Source: Craspedostauros australis
Taxonomy: Eukaryota; Bacillariophyta; Bacillariophyceae; Mastogloiales; Achnanthaceae
Assembly: GCA_026770025.1 (NCBI GenBank)
Contig: JAMXDE010000014.1
Location: 1-64,000 of the forward strand
Direction of reading: 5' to 3'
DNA length: 64,000 bases
Shown here: piece by piece, positions 20,801 to 23,782 of the stretch
How the letters are laid out: each line of letters begins with the position of its first letter
Position numbering within the stretch: position 1 is the stretch's first letter
The notes under the pieces: model-generated
Database searches by the model: none
Told to the model about the DNA's origin: nothing
What the model saw: the letters and a program-made list of their open reading frames with translations, nothing else
Program-made: the position numbers and the translations under genes

Positions 20801-23782
20801 GCTGGTTGGTCCGCTGGTTGGTCCGCTGGTTGGCCCGCTGGTTGGCTGTGCTGTGGGGCTCGCGGTTGGTTCGCCGCACTCGTTATCACAAAGGATCTCA
20901 AACTCGTATGCTCTGAAGGCTTCGCTTGGCTCGTCGGGAACCGAGCAAATTTCGCACTGCTCCTCTGAGAAGTCGTTTCCTGTGTACACGTATAGGGCGA
21001 CTCGGGCGACAGCGCCGGTGCACTTGGCCTTGTATGTTGACACCTCTCCAGGAGCCGTATGCTCGCGCTCATCGCAGACGAACTCATCAGTCTCGTCGTC
21101 GCGATAGCTCACAAAGACTCGGTTGATTGTATCGTCGAGAATGTCCTGGATAAACTCGAACGTGACACTTGATGCATCAGAGACACTTCCTGTCACGATG
21201 ATCGGATGGGACTCTTTGCGCAACTTTTCTCCCTGGCTCTTGGTGAGAATGGCGCTGTAGGGGTCTGCGCAAACTGTTGGTGCGGGGCTTGATGTTGGGA
21301 CGTTTGTTGGAGGAGTCGGCGTCGTTGGTTGGCTGAAATAGTCGTTTGTGGATGCGCAACTGAATGGTGTCCAGGTGAGTTTTGTGAGCGCGCCGGGTCC
21401 ATTGTAGACGACATCAAGTTGGACGATATCGAACTCCACCAAGTTGATCTCGTAGTATCCGTTCTCGCCTGGTGATTTCATCTCCCTCCTGTGGACTGCG
21501 CCAGATGAAGCTGTCAGAACGACGTAAGGACTCTTCAGGTTGTCATTGCCAACGAGGAATCCCATCATCCCGACGTTCACAGAGTCTTTGAACTCCATGC
21601 TCAGCGTACCTCCGAGATCCGCAGCGTCGGGACAGCTCTTGTCGGACTGCTGGATGATCAGGGCCTTTCCCAGCGGTTCGCAGTTGGAAAAGGAGGACTT
21701 CGGCACGCCTCCACTTCCAACACCTGGACCTCCACCGACGCATTGCTTGTTTGGGGCACCAAGACCAGGCTCGCCATCTCCTGCATCTGGAGCCTTTGGG
21801 CTGTTGGAACAAAGGCTCTGGTCGTAGACAAAGTGTTCACTGATGAAGTCCTCGTGGATTCCGTATGGTCTGAGGGTGTCGAAAACCATCGCGGCGCCAC
21901 CATCGGGAGAATTTCTGGTGAACATTCCTTCGTCGTCTTTCACCGGCGTAAATGCCTGAGCATTCTCCTTTCCGCCCACGTAGATGGCGCGAATCTTCAC
22001 ACCGTACTCGACGTAGAACTGATCATCGACGTAGGTTCCAGCTTCGAAAGCATCGGTGATATCTTGGAGGTTGTAGATGGGGCAAGATTGATCGACGCAG
22101 TCCAATGGGAGCGGGAGATCGCACGTTGGGTCGAATGGGTAGTTGTGGAATTCACTCCCACTGAAGTCGTGGTGAACGCTTCCGCCAACGATGGTACGCC
22201 CGCTCTGTCCAGGCATTGTCATCACCAGATCACCGAACGGGATCAAGATGCTGCCCCAAAACTCTCCGTTCGACCCTTGGTAGTTTCCAAGCCTCACTTC
22301 ATAGGAGTCGTAAAAATTCCACAAGATGTTCTTGGCCACAGATGCGCTGAATTCGAAGATCGAACTTGAGCCGAAAGGGTCAATGAGCTTGGCAATTCCG
22401 GAGAGGGTGGCAATGCCATTGTCGGACTTGACGTTGATCAGGATGGTCTTGCCAGCAAGGCTACGGTCCATCCGGATGTTGTGGGCGGTTGACCATGCAA
22501 GATCTGCGGAGTCGATGTGGAAAACTTGAAGGCATTCGTCGTCTCCTGCCACCAAGCTTGCGTACGCTCCTCCGTGCCTGGAGCGCGGGTTAAAGATGCC
22601 GTTCGCCTCGAGTTTGGACCAATAGATGGACCGGGCTTCGAACTCGTTGAACATGTCATTGTAAGACGACAGATCCATATCCTCGTCGCGCATGGCCGCT
22701 CCAGGACCGTGGAACTCGGCGTCGTTGTCAATGGAGAAAGATCCCTTGTACTTGATGTTACCACCACCAGCGATGCCACCGCCCATGACCCAAACTCCAG
22801 CGTTGTTGAATTTCTCATTCCTGAGATCTCCGCCAACCAGCATGAAGTCACTTCCGGCGGGAGGGACGATGAGCGATCCAACTCCAGCCTGTCCAAGAGA
22901 GTTGACACCATCCGGCTTGATGGTGAAGTCTCCGAAAACGACGATGCGGCCTTCGATTTCGGCGGCTCTCTCCGACAGATAGTCACCTTTGACGAGGAAG
23001 GCGGTGCTGTTGTCGCGGCCCATGACGTATGGACGCTTTGAATCACCGTAGACTCTATCAAGGTTCATGCTCATGATGGAAGGTATGACGGGAGGGCGGA
23101 GACCCGAAGTGCTGACTGGCCCAACCAGATCGAGGAGGTTGGGTTCGCAGACTTGGATCTCGTAGTCGGTTGTTGGGGGGATGAAGTTCTTGGCAGGATC
23201 CGAAGAAGGGTCAGAAGGCTTGTCCTTGGCGGAGTCGCCTGCTCCCATCTTGTTGGCACCACCAAGGGGTGGACGACACTGCTTGTTGCTGTTGCAAACA
23301 AGATTGCCGCAGCACTCTTCGGTCTTGGTGCATGGAGCCCAGTCGACGACCTTTCCGCCGCAGCCTGCGGTTCCCGCGGGGTTGTAGAAGCACTCTGGAT
23401 GGCAGATGCCATCTTTGCCGTTGCACCACATTGGGCACGATCCGTCACCGGTGTCATCGCAGCAACCTTGCATGGGAACGATGGCCTCGTATTGGCCTTC
23501 GGGGAAGCAGGCGTAGTATCCGTCAGGATGGATACTGCAATCGTGGCTCTCGTCGCAGCAGTGCTCCTTCTTGTAACACCCTCCCCAGTACTCACTGCAA
23601 GATGCAGAGAGTTCACGGAAGGGGGGCAGGATGGAACCTTTGGCCGATGCTGGATCGGAGCTGGGCTTGGGAACGGAGGCAAGAGCAGGATCACGGCGGT
23701 CGAGATTAGAAGGACCACTGGAGGTCTCCTTTCCTGCAACCGCAGCGAGCTGCAACATCAACGCAGAGTAGAGGACTCTCAT
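1..23782 (-). CDS. Giant secreted choice-of-anchor-A / TSGP-repeat adhesin-like protein (C-terminus beyond window)
   Basis: The frame is open from the ATG at 23782 to position 1 (at least 7,927 codons) and continues off the window; I saw no stop in the stretches I translated, and no intron is needed. Residues 1-17 (MRVLYSALMLQLAAVAG) form a signal peptide. Residues about 60-170 are Cys-rich, with knottin-like spacing such as CTKTEECCGNLVC. Residues about 260-550 resemble the choice-of-anchor A adhesin domain: a strand-rich stretch, then ILWNFYDSYEVRL, FWGSILIPFGD, TIVGGS and EFHNYPF. From about residue 835 onward, 15 Cys-bearing modules alternate with Thr-Ser-Gly-Pro arrays. The module and array frames stay in phase throughout, and array codons vary only synonymously, which fixes strand and frame. 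A role in the cell wall, mucilage or adhesion is inferred. No C-terminal anchor is visible because the end is missing. Confidence 0.9.
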   Translation of the reverse strand, partial: MRVLYSALMLQLAAVAGKETSSGPSNLDRRDPALASVPKPSSDPASAKGSILPPFRELSASCSEYWGGCYKKEHCCDESHDCSIHPDGYYACFPEGQYEAIVPMQGCCDDTGDGSCPMWCNGKDGICHPECFYNPAGTAGCGGKVVDWAPCTKTEECCGNLVCNSNKQCRPPLGGANKMGAGDSAKDKPSDPSSDPAKNFIPPTTDYEIQVCEPNLLDLVGPVSTSGLRPPVIPSIMSMNLDRVYGDSKRPYVMGRDNSTAFLVKGDYLSERAAEIEGRIVVFGDFTIKPDGVNSLGQAGVGSLIVPPAGSDFMLVGGDLRNEKFNNAGVWVMGGGIAGGGNIKYKGSFSIDNDAEFHGPGAAMRDEDMDLSSYNDMFNEFEARSIYWSKLEANGIFNPRSRHGGAYASLVAGDDECLQVFHIDSADLAWSTAHNIRMDRSLAGKTILINVKSDNGIATLSGIAKLIDPFGSSSIFEFSASVAKNILWNFYDSYEVRLGNYQGSNGEFWGSILIPFGDLVMTMPGQSGRTIVGGSVHHDFSGSEFHNYPFDPTCDLPLPLDCVDQSCPIYNLQDITDAFEAGTYVDDQFYVEYGVKIRAIYVGGKENAQAFTPVKDDEGMFTRNSPDGGAAMVFDTLRPYGIHEDFISEHFVYDQSLCSNSPKAPDAGDGEPGLGAPNKQCVGGGPGVGSGGVPKSSFSNCEPLGKALIIQQSDKSCPDAADLGGTLSMEFKDSVNVGMMGFLVGNDNLKSPYVVLTASSGAVHRREMKSPGENGYYEINLVEFDIVQLDVVYNGPGALTKLTWTPFSCASTNDYFSQPTTPTPPTNVPTSSPAPTVCADPYSAILTKSQGEKLRKESHPIIVTGSVSDASSVTFEFIQDILDDTINRVFVSYRDDETDEFVCDEREHTAPGEVSTYKAKCTGAVARVALYVYTGNDFSEEQCEICSVPDEPSEAFRAYEFEILCDNECGEPTASPTAQPTSGPTSGPTSGPTSGPTSGPTSGPTSGPTSGPTSGPTSSPTSDPTSGPTSGPTSGPTSGPTSGPTSGPTSGPTSGPTSTPTSSPTLSAAPTNCVDPDGASLIDSTDADYGADPLPIVLISESDEGTSIEFDFVQNIMNEAIPRVFIKYINLDTGTDECAELRDVKVDASYSFAAECIEKTTSVVIYIYTGDDWPGEECQACCLPDEDGQSGNPDNFEAYYFELPCQTECVDPTSAPTRGPTSAPTSAPTSGPTSGPTIKPTSAPTTSAAPTNCVDPNGAVFKDSTDSTYTADPLPIVLTFESDDGTSVEFDFVQNIINGVIPHVFIKYRSQETGTEDCAQFDNVDKGDFSSFVAECFGGVTGVSIYIYTGDDFSSEGCEACSLPEEDNESGNPDDFGAYYFELPCQTECVDPTAAPTSAPTSGPTSGPTSGPTSGPTREPTSGPTSGPTGGPTSGPTSAPASAPTSGPTSGPTSGPTSGPTSGPTSGPTSGPTSGPTSGPTSGPTSGPTSGPTSGPTSGPTSDPTSGPTSGPTPQPTSQPTASAAPTNCVDPDGAKLVESTDPSYTADPKPIILTFESDDATLVEFDFVQNIINGVVPHVFIKYRSQESGDEECAEFDDVDEGATLPLAADCYGGVTTVTIYTYIGDDFSSEDCEACSLPDEDGQSGNPDNFNVYHFELPCQTECVDPTSAPTSKPTSTPTSGPISKPTSAPTTSAAPTNCVDPNGAVFKDSTDSTYTADPLPIVLTFESDDGTSVEFDFVQNIINGVIPHVFIKYRSQETGTEDCAQFDNVGAGVTFPLAAECFSGVTGVAIYIYTGDNFPSEECEACSIPDGEGDSGNPDNFEAYYFELPCQTECIDPTAAPTLAPTSGPTSGPTLGPTSGPTSGPTSGPTSGPTSGPTSGPTGGPTSGPTSGPTSGPTGGPTSAPTSGPTGGPTSGPTGGPTGGPTSGPTSAPTSGPTSGPTSGPTSGPTSGPTGGPTGSPTSGPTSGPTSGPTSGPTSGPTSGPTSGPTSGPTGGPTSAPTSAPTSGPTSGPTSNPTSAPTTSAAPTNCVDPNGAVFKDSTDSTYTADPLPIVLTFESDDGTSVEFDFVQNIINGVIPHVFIKYRNQETGTEDCAQFDNVGAGVTFPLAAECFSGVTGVAIYIYTGDNFPSEECEACSIPDGEGDSGNPDNFEAYYFELPCQTECIDPTAAPTLAPTSGPTSGPTLGPTSGPTSGPTSGPTSGPTSGPTSGPTGGPTSGPTSGPTSGPTGGPTSAPTSGPTGGPTSGPTGGPTGGPTSGPTSAPTSGPTSGPTSGPTSGPTSGPTGGPTGSPTSGPTSGPTSGPTSGPTSGPTSGPTSGPTSGPTGGPTSAPTSAPTSGPTSGPTSNPTSAPTTSAAPTNCVDPNGAVFKDSTDSTYTADPLPIVLTFESDDGTSVEFDFVQNIINGVIPHVFIKYRNQETGTEDCAQFDNVGAGVTFPLAAECFSGVTGVAIYIYTGDNFPSEECEACSIPDGEGDSGNPDNFEAYYFELPCQTECIDPTAAPTLAPTSGPTSGPTSGPTSGPTSGPTSGPTSGPTSGPTSGPTSGPTSGPTSGPTSGPTSGPTGGPTSAPTSGPTGGPTSGPTGGPTGGPTSAPTSAPTSGPTSGPTSGPTSGPTSGPTGGPTGSPTSGPTSGPTSGPTSGPTSGPTSGPTSGPTSGPTSGPTSGPTGGPTSAPTSAPTSGPTSGPTSNPTSAPTTSAAPTNCVDPNGAVFKDSTDSTYTADPLPIVLTFESDDGTSVEFDFVQNIINGVIPHVFIKYRNQETGTEDCAQFDNVGAGVTFPLAAECFSGVTGVAIYIYTGDNFPSEECEACSIPDGEGDSGNPDNFEAYYFELPCQTECIDPTAAPTLAPTSGPTSGPTSGPTSGPTSGPTSGPTSGPTSGPTSGPTSGPTSGPTSGPTSGPTSGPTGGPTSAPTSGPTGGPTSGPTGGPTGGPTSAPTSAPTSGPTSGPTSGPTSGPTSGPTGGPTGSPTSGPTSGPTSGPTSGPTSGPTSGPTSGPTSGPTSGPTSGPTGGPTSAPTSAPTSGPTSGPTSNPTSAPTTSAAPTNCVDPNGAVFKDSTDSTYTADPLPIVLTFESDDGTSVEFDFVQNIINGVIPHVFIKYRNQETGTEDCAQFDNVGAGVTFPLAAECFSGVTGVAIYIYTGDNFPSEECEACSIPDGEGDSGNPDNFEAYYFELPCQTECIDPTAAPTLAPTSGPTSGPTSGPTSGPTSGPTSGPTSGPTSGPTSGPTSGPTSGPTSGPTSGPTSGPTGGPTSAPTSGPTGGPTSGPTGGPTGGPTSAPTSAPTSGPTSGPTSGPTSGPTSGPTGGPTGSPTSGPTSGPTSGPTSGPTSGPTSGPTSGPTSGPTGGPTSAPTSAPTSGPTSGPTSNPTSAPTTSAAPTNCVDPNGAVFKDSTDSTYTADPLPIVLTFESDDGTSVEFDFVQNIINGVIPHVFIKYRNQETGTEDCAQFDNVGAGVTFPLAAECFSGVTGVAIYIYTGDNFPSEECEACSIPDGEGDSGNPDNFEAYYFELPCQTECIDPTAAPTLAPTSGPTSGPTSGPTGGPTSGPTSGPTSGPTSGPTSGPTSGPTSGPTSGPTSGPTSGPTGGPTSAPTPGPTGGPTSGPTSGPTSGPTSGPTSGPTSGPTSGPTSGPTSGPTSGPTSGPTSGPTSGPTSGPTGGPTSAPTSGPTSGPTSGPTSGPTSGPTSGPTSGPTSGPTSGPTGGPTSGPTSGPTSGPTSGPTSGPTSAPTSTPTSAPTTSAAPTNCVDPDGAKLKGSTDPDYTADPKPIVLTFESDDGTLVEFDFVQNIINGVIPHVFIKYRNAETGINECSEIMNAGEDATFSYAAECIDQTTMVTIYIYTGDNFAGEDCEACSLPTDDGETGSGNPDNFEAYYFELPCNTECIEPTASPTSAPTSGPTSGPTSGPTSGPTSGPTSGPTSGPTSGPTSGPTSGPTSGPTFGPTSGPTSGPTSGPTSGPTSGPTFGPTSGPTSGPTSGPTSGPTSGPTSGPTSGPTSGPTSGPTSGPTSGPTSGPTSGPTSGPTSGPTSGPTSGPTSGPTSGPTSGPTSGPTSGPTSGPTSGPTSGPTSGPTSGPTSEPTSGPTSGPTSGPTSGPTSGPTSGPTSGPTSGPSSGPTSGPTSGPTSGPTSGPTSGPTSGPTSGPTSGPTSGPTSGPTSGPTSGPTSGPTSGPTSGPTSGPTSGPTSGPTSGPTSGPTSGPTSRPTSGPTSGPTSGPTSGPTSGPTSGPTSGPTSGPTSGPTSGPTSEPTSGPTSGPTSGPTSGPTSGPTSGPTSGPTSGPTSRPTSGPTSGPTSGPTSGPTSGPTSGPTSGPTSGPTSGPTSGPTSGPSSGPTSDPTSGPTSGPTSGPTSGPTSGPTSGPTSRPTSGPTSGPTSGPTSGPTSGPTSGPTSGPTSGPTSGPTSGPTSGPTSGPTSGPTSGPTSGPTPQPTSQPTASAAPTNCVDPDGAKLVESTDPSYTADPKPIILTFESDDATLVEFDFVQNIVNGVIPHVFIKYRKSETGMKECAEFTNVGENTPISLSAECVDMSTNVVIYIYTGDDFVSENCEACSLPSDDGEGGSGNPDSFAAYYFDVPCNTECIEPTAAPTSAPTSGPTSGPTSGPTSGPTSGPTSGPTSGPTSGPTSGPTSGPTSGPTSGPTSGPTSGPTSGPTSGPTSGPTSGPTSGPTSGPTSGPTSGPTSGPTSGPTSGPTSGPTSGPTFGPTSGPTSGPTSGPTSGPTSGPTSGPTSGPTSGPTSGPTSGPTSGPTSGPTSGPTSGPTSGPTSGPTSGPTSGPTSGPTSEPTSGPTSGPTSGPTSGPTSGPTSGPTSGPTSGPTSGPTSGPTSGPTSGPTSGPTSGPTSGPTSGPTSGPTSGPTSGPTSGPTSGPTSGPTSGPTSGPTSGPTSGPTSGPTSGPTSGPTSGPTSGPTSGPTSGPTSGPTSGPTSGPTSGPTSGPTSGPTSRPTSGPTSGPTFGPTSGPTSGPTSGPTSGPTSGPTPQPTSQPTASAAPTNCVDPDGAKLVESTDPSYTADPKPIILTFESDDATLVEFDFVQNIINGVIPHVFIKYRKSETGMKECAEFTNVGENTPISLSAECVDMSTNVVIYIYTGDDFVSENCEACSLPSDDGEGGSGNPDSFAAYYFDVPCNTECIEPTAAPTSAPTSGPTSGPTSGPTSGPTSGPTSGPTSGPTSGPTSGPTSGPTSGPTSGPTSGPTSGPTSGPTSGPTSGPTSGPTSGPTSGPTSGPTSGPTSGPTSGPTSGPTSGPTSGPTFGPTSGPTSGPTSGPTSGPTSGPTSGPTSGPTSGPTSGPTSGPTSGPTSGPTSGPTSGPTSGPTSGPTSGPTSGPTSGPTSGPTSGPTSGPTSGPTSGPTSGPTSGPTSGPTSGPTSGPTSGPTSGPTSGPTSGPTSGPTSGPTSGPTSGPTSGPTSGPTSGPTSGPTSGPTSGPTSGPTSGPTSGPTSGPTSGPTSGPTSGPTSGPTSGPTSGPTSGPTSGPTSGPTSGPTSGPTSGPTSGPTSGPTSGPTSGPTSGPTSGPTSGPTSGPTSGPTSGPTSGPTSGPTSGPTSGPTSGPTSGPTSGPTSGPTSGPTSGPTSGPTSGPTSGPTSGPTSGPTSGPTSGPTSGPTSGPTSGPTSGPTSGPTSGPTSGPTSGPTSGPTSGPTSGPTSGPTSGPTSGPTSGPTSGPTSGPTSGPTSGPTSGPTSGPTSGPTSGPTSGPTSGPTSGPTSGPTSGPTSGPTSAPTSGPTSGPTSGPTSGPTSGPTSGPTSGPTSGPTSGPTSGPTSGPTSGPTSGPTSGPTSGPTSGPTSGPTSGPTSGPTSGPTLGPTSGPTSGPTSGPTSGPTSGPTSGPTSGPTSGPTSGPTSGPTSGPTSGPTSGPTSGPTSGPTSGPTSGPTSGPTSGPTSGPTSGPTSGPTSGPTSGPTSGPTSGPTSGPTSGPTSGPTSGPTSGPTSGPTSGPTSGPTSGPTSGPTSGPTSGPTSGPTSGPTSGPTSGPTSGPTSGPTAGPTSGPTSGPTPQPTSQPTASAAPTNCVDPDGAKLVESTDPSYTADPKPIILTFESDDATLVEFDFVQNIINGVIPHVFIKYHKSETGMKECAEFTNVGENTPISLSAECVDMSTNVVIYIYTGDDFVSENCEACSLPSDDGEGGSGNPDSFAAYYFDVPCNTECIEPTAAPTSAPTSGPTSGPTSGPTSGPTSGPTSGPTSGPTSGPTSGPTSGPTSGPTSGPTSGPTSGPTSGPTSGPTSGPTSGPTSGPTSGPTSGPTSGPTSGPTSGPTSGPTSGPTSGPTSGPTSGPTSGPTSGPTSGPTSGPTSGPTSGPTSGPTSGPTSGPTSGPTSGPTSGPTSGPTSGPTSGPTSEPTAGPTSGPTSGPTSGPTSGPTSGPTSGPTSGPTSGPTSGPTSGPTSGPTSGPTSGPTSGPTSGPTSGPTSGPTSGPTSGPTSGPTSGPTSGPTSGPTSGPTSGPTSGPTSGPTSGPTSGPTSGPTSGPTSGPTSGPTSGPTSGPTSGPTSGPTSGPTSGPTSGPTSGPTSGPTSGPTSGPTSGPTSGPTSGPTSGPTSGPTSGPTSGPTSGPTSGPTSGPTSGPTSGPTSGPTSGPTSGPTSGPTSGPTSGPTSGPTSGPTSGPTSGPTSGPTSGPTSGPTSGPTSGPTSGPTSGPTSGPTLGPTSGPTSGPTSGPTSGPTSGPTSGPTSGPTSGPTSGPTSGPTSGPTSGPTSGPTSGPTSGPTSGPTSGPTSGPTSGPTSGPTSGPTSGPTSGPTSGPTSGPTSGPTSGPTSGPTSGPTSGPTSGPTSGPTSGPTSGPTSGPTSGPTSGPTSGPTSGPTSGPTSGPTSGPTSGPTSGPTSGPTSGPTSGPTPQPTSQPTASAAPTNCVDPDGAKLVESTDPSYTADPKPIILTFESDDATLVEFDFVQNIINGVIPHVFIKYHKSETGMKECAEFTNVGENTPISLSAECVDMSTNVVIYIYTGDDFVSENCEACSLPSDDGEGGSGNPDSFAAYYFDVPCNTECIEPTAAPTSAPTSGPTSGPTSGPTSGPTSGPTSGPTSGPTSGPTSGPTSGPTSGPTSGPTSGPTSGPTSGPTSGPTSGPTSGPTSGPTSGPTSGPTSGPTSGPTSGPTSGPTSGPTSGPTSGPTSGPTSGPTSGPTSGPTSGPTSGPTSGPTSGPTSGPTSGPTSGPTSGPTSGPTSGPTSGPTSGPTSGPTSGPTSGPTSGPTSGPTSGPTSGPTSGPTSGPTSGPTSGPTSGPTSGPTSGPTSGPTSGPTSAPTSGPTSGPTSGPTSGPTSGPTSGPTSGPTSGPTSGPTSGPTSGPTSGPTSGPTSGPTSGPTSGPTSGPTSGPTSGPTSGPTSGPTSGPTSGPTSGPTSGPTSGPTSGPTWGPTSGPTSGPTSGPTSGPTSGPTSGPTSGPTIGPTSGPTSGPTSGPTSGPTSGPTSGPTSGPTSGPTSGPTSGPTSGPTSGPTSGPTSGPTSGPTSGPTSGPTSGPTSGPTSGPTSGPTSGPTSGPTSGPTSGPTSGPTSGPTSGPTSGPTSGPTSGPTSGPTSGPTSGPTSGPTSGPTSGPTSGPTSGPTSGPTSGPTSGPTSGPTSGPTSGPTSGPTSGPTSGPTSGPTSGPTSGPTSGPTSGPTSGPTSGPTSGPTSGPTSGPTSGPTSGPTSGPTSGPTSGPTSGPTSGPTSGPTSGPTSGPTSGPTSGPTSGPTSGPTSGPTSGPTSGPTSGPTSGPTSGPTSGPTSGPTSGPTSGPTSGPTSGPTSGPTSGPTSGPTSGPTSGPTSGPTSGPTSGPTSGPTSGPTSGPTSGPTSGPTSGPTSGPTSGPTSGPTSGPTSGPTSGPTSGPTSEPTSGPTSGPTSGPTSGPTSGPTSGPTSGPTSGPTSGPTSGPTSGPTSGPTSGPTSGPTSGPTSGPTSGPTSGPTSGPTSGPTSGPTSGPTSGPTSGPTSGPTSGPTSGPTSGPTSGPT
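3285..5325 (-). repeat. (Thr-Ser-Gly-Pro)n array between the 14th and 15th modules
   Basis: About 170 twelve-base units are in frame with the flanking Cys modules. The array contains local runs of near-identical units, for example four 'ccagatgtgggt' units near 3865-3910 and six 'ccactggttggt' units near 4990-5065, which indicate recent slippage expansion. Confidence 0.95.
5800..8370 (-). repeat. (Thr-Ser-Gly-Pro)n array between the 13th and 14th modules
   Basis: About 213 twelve-base units make this the longest fully enclosed array. The first part, just downstream of module 14's N-terminal boundary at about 5800-6230, closely parallels 3285-3715, so the module plus adjoining linker was duplicated as a block. 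A run of six identical units lies at about 7378-7447. Confidence 0.95.
7957..10290 (-). repeat. Segmental duplication, 1,650-base offset
   Basis: Sequence at about 7957-8640 recurs at about 9607-10290, almost unchanged and at a constant offset of 1,650 bases. It spans the end of a TSGP array plus the start of a Cys module. The same rare variant units ('ggccgaaagtag', 'ccggaagtgggt') occur in both copies in the same order. Module-sized unequal exchange or tandem duplication is the simplest explanation. Confidence 0.85.
8835..10015 (-). repeat. (Thr-Ser-Gly-Pro)n array between the 12th and 13th modules
   Basis: About 98 twelve-base units encode TSGP on the minus strand, in frame with the modules on both sides. 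The left part at 8835-8935 contains rare variants, for example TSRP near 8940. Confidence 0.9.
10485..12090 (-). repeat. (Thr-Ser-Gly-Pro)n array between the 11th and 12th modules
   Basis: About 134 twelve-base units. Variant units such as 'ggccgagaggtt' (encoding TSRP) occur twice, near 10672 and 11152, with a similar neighbourhood; this marks an internal duplication of about 480 bases. Confidence 0.9.
13354..18417 (-). repeat. Five tandem ~1.0-kb units (Cys module plus TSGP/TGGP linker), near-identical
   Basis: Equivalent points fall at 13354, 14362, 15394, 16426, 17422 and 18418, giving periods of 1008, 1032, 1032, 996 and 996 bases, all multiples of 12. The units at 16426-17421 and 17422-18417 appear identical over their full length (same translation in all frames compared). 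The 14362 and 15394 units differ by only a couple of tetrapeptides. Linkers here mix TSGP with TGGP and TSAP. The size differences equal whole tetrapeptides, so both array slippage and whole-unit duplication act on this stretch. Confidence 0.93.
20600..20880 (-). repeat. First (most N-terminal) TSGP array
   Basis: About 23 twelve-base units lie between the first and second Cys modules at about residues 967-1060. This is short compared with the arrays near the C-terminal side. Confidence 0.9.
22130..23010 (-). other. Choice-of-anchor A-like domain within the giant protein
   Basis: This domain lies at about residues 258-550 of the giant protein. It begins near AFLVKGDYLSERAAEIEGR and IVVFGDFTI, continues through LIVPPAGSDFMLVGGDL, and closes with ILWNFYDSYEVRL, EFWGSILIPFGDLVM, RTIVGGSV and SEFHNYPF. 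The end block matches the family pattern as I know it: an LWNF motif, a GS-[IV]-L-[AI]-P block, a [GN]..I.G core and an E-[FI]-H-N end. In bacteria this domain is found near the N-terminus of secreted, surface-anchored adhesins. Its presence behind a eukaryotic signal peptide in an intron-bearing genome suggests ancient transfer, which is an inference. Confidence 0.7.

Larger units (their letters stand above)
2820..21275 (-). repeat. Fifteen copies of a Cys-bearing module of about 140 residues
   Basis: Approximate module spans from N- to C-terminus are 21275-20868, 20575-20150, 20030-19612, 19195-18786, 18680-18270, 17690-17275, 16690-16275, 15660-15245, 14630-14210, 13620-13205, 12535-12105, 10445-10025, 8795-8375, 5755-5330 and 3240-2820. 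The common pattern is N-C-V-D-P-[DN]-G-A, then ADPxPIVLTFESDDGT, VEFDFVQNIINGVIPHVF, IKYRxxETGxxxC, AEC, IYIYTGDDF, C-E-A-C-S-[LI]-P, GNPDxF and a final PCxTEC-[IV]-D/E-P. There are about seven cysteines per copy, which suggests disulfide-bonded beta domains. The first copy is most divergent (IVTGSVSDASSVTFEF; LYVYTGNDF). I do not recognise the fold family. The alternating beta pattern and conserved YTGDDF/CEAC centre suggest a small extracellular beta-sandwich. Confidence 0.85.

Noticed and set aside
1-20880. Resemblance to a CRISPR or satellite array
   Set aside because: The period is 12 bases with no spacer-repeat structure, and the sequence is coding with synonymous-only variation.
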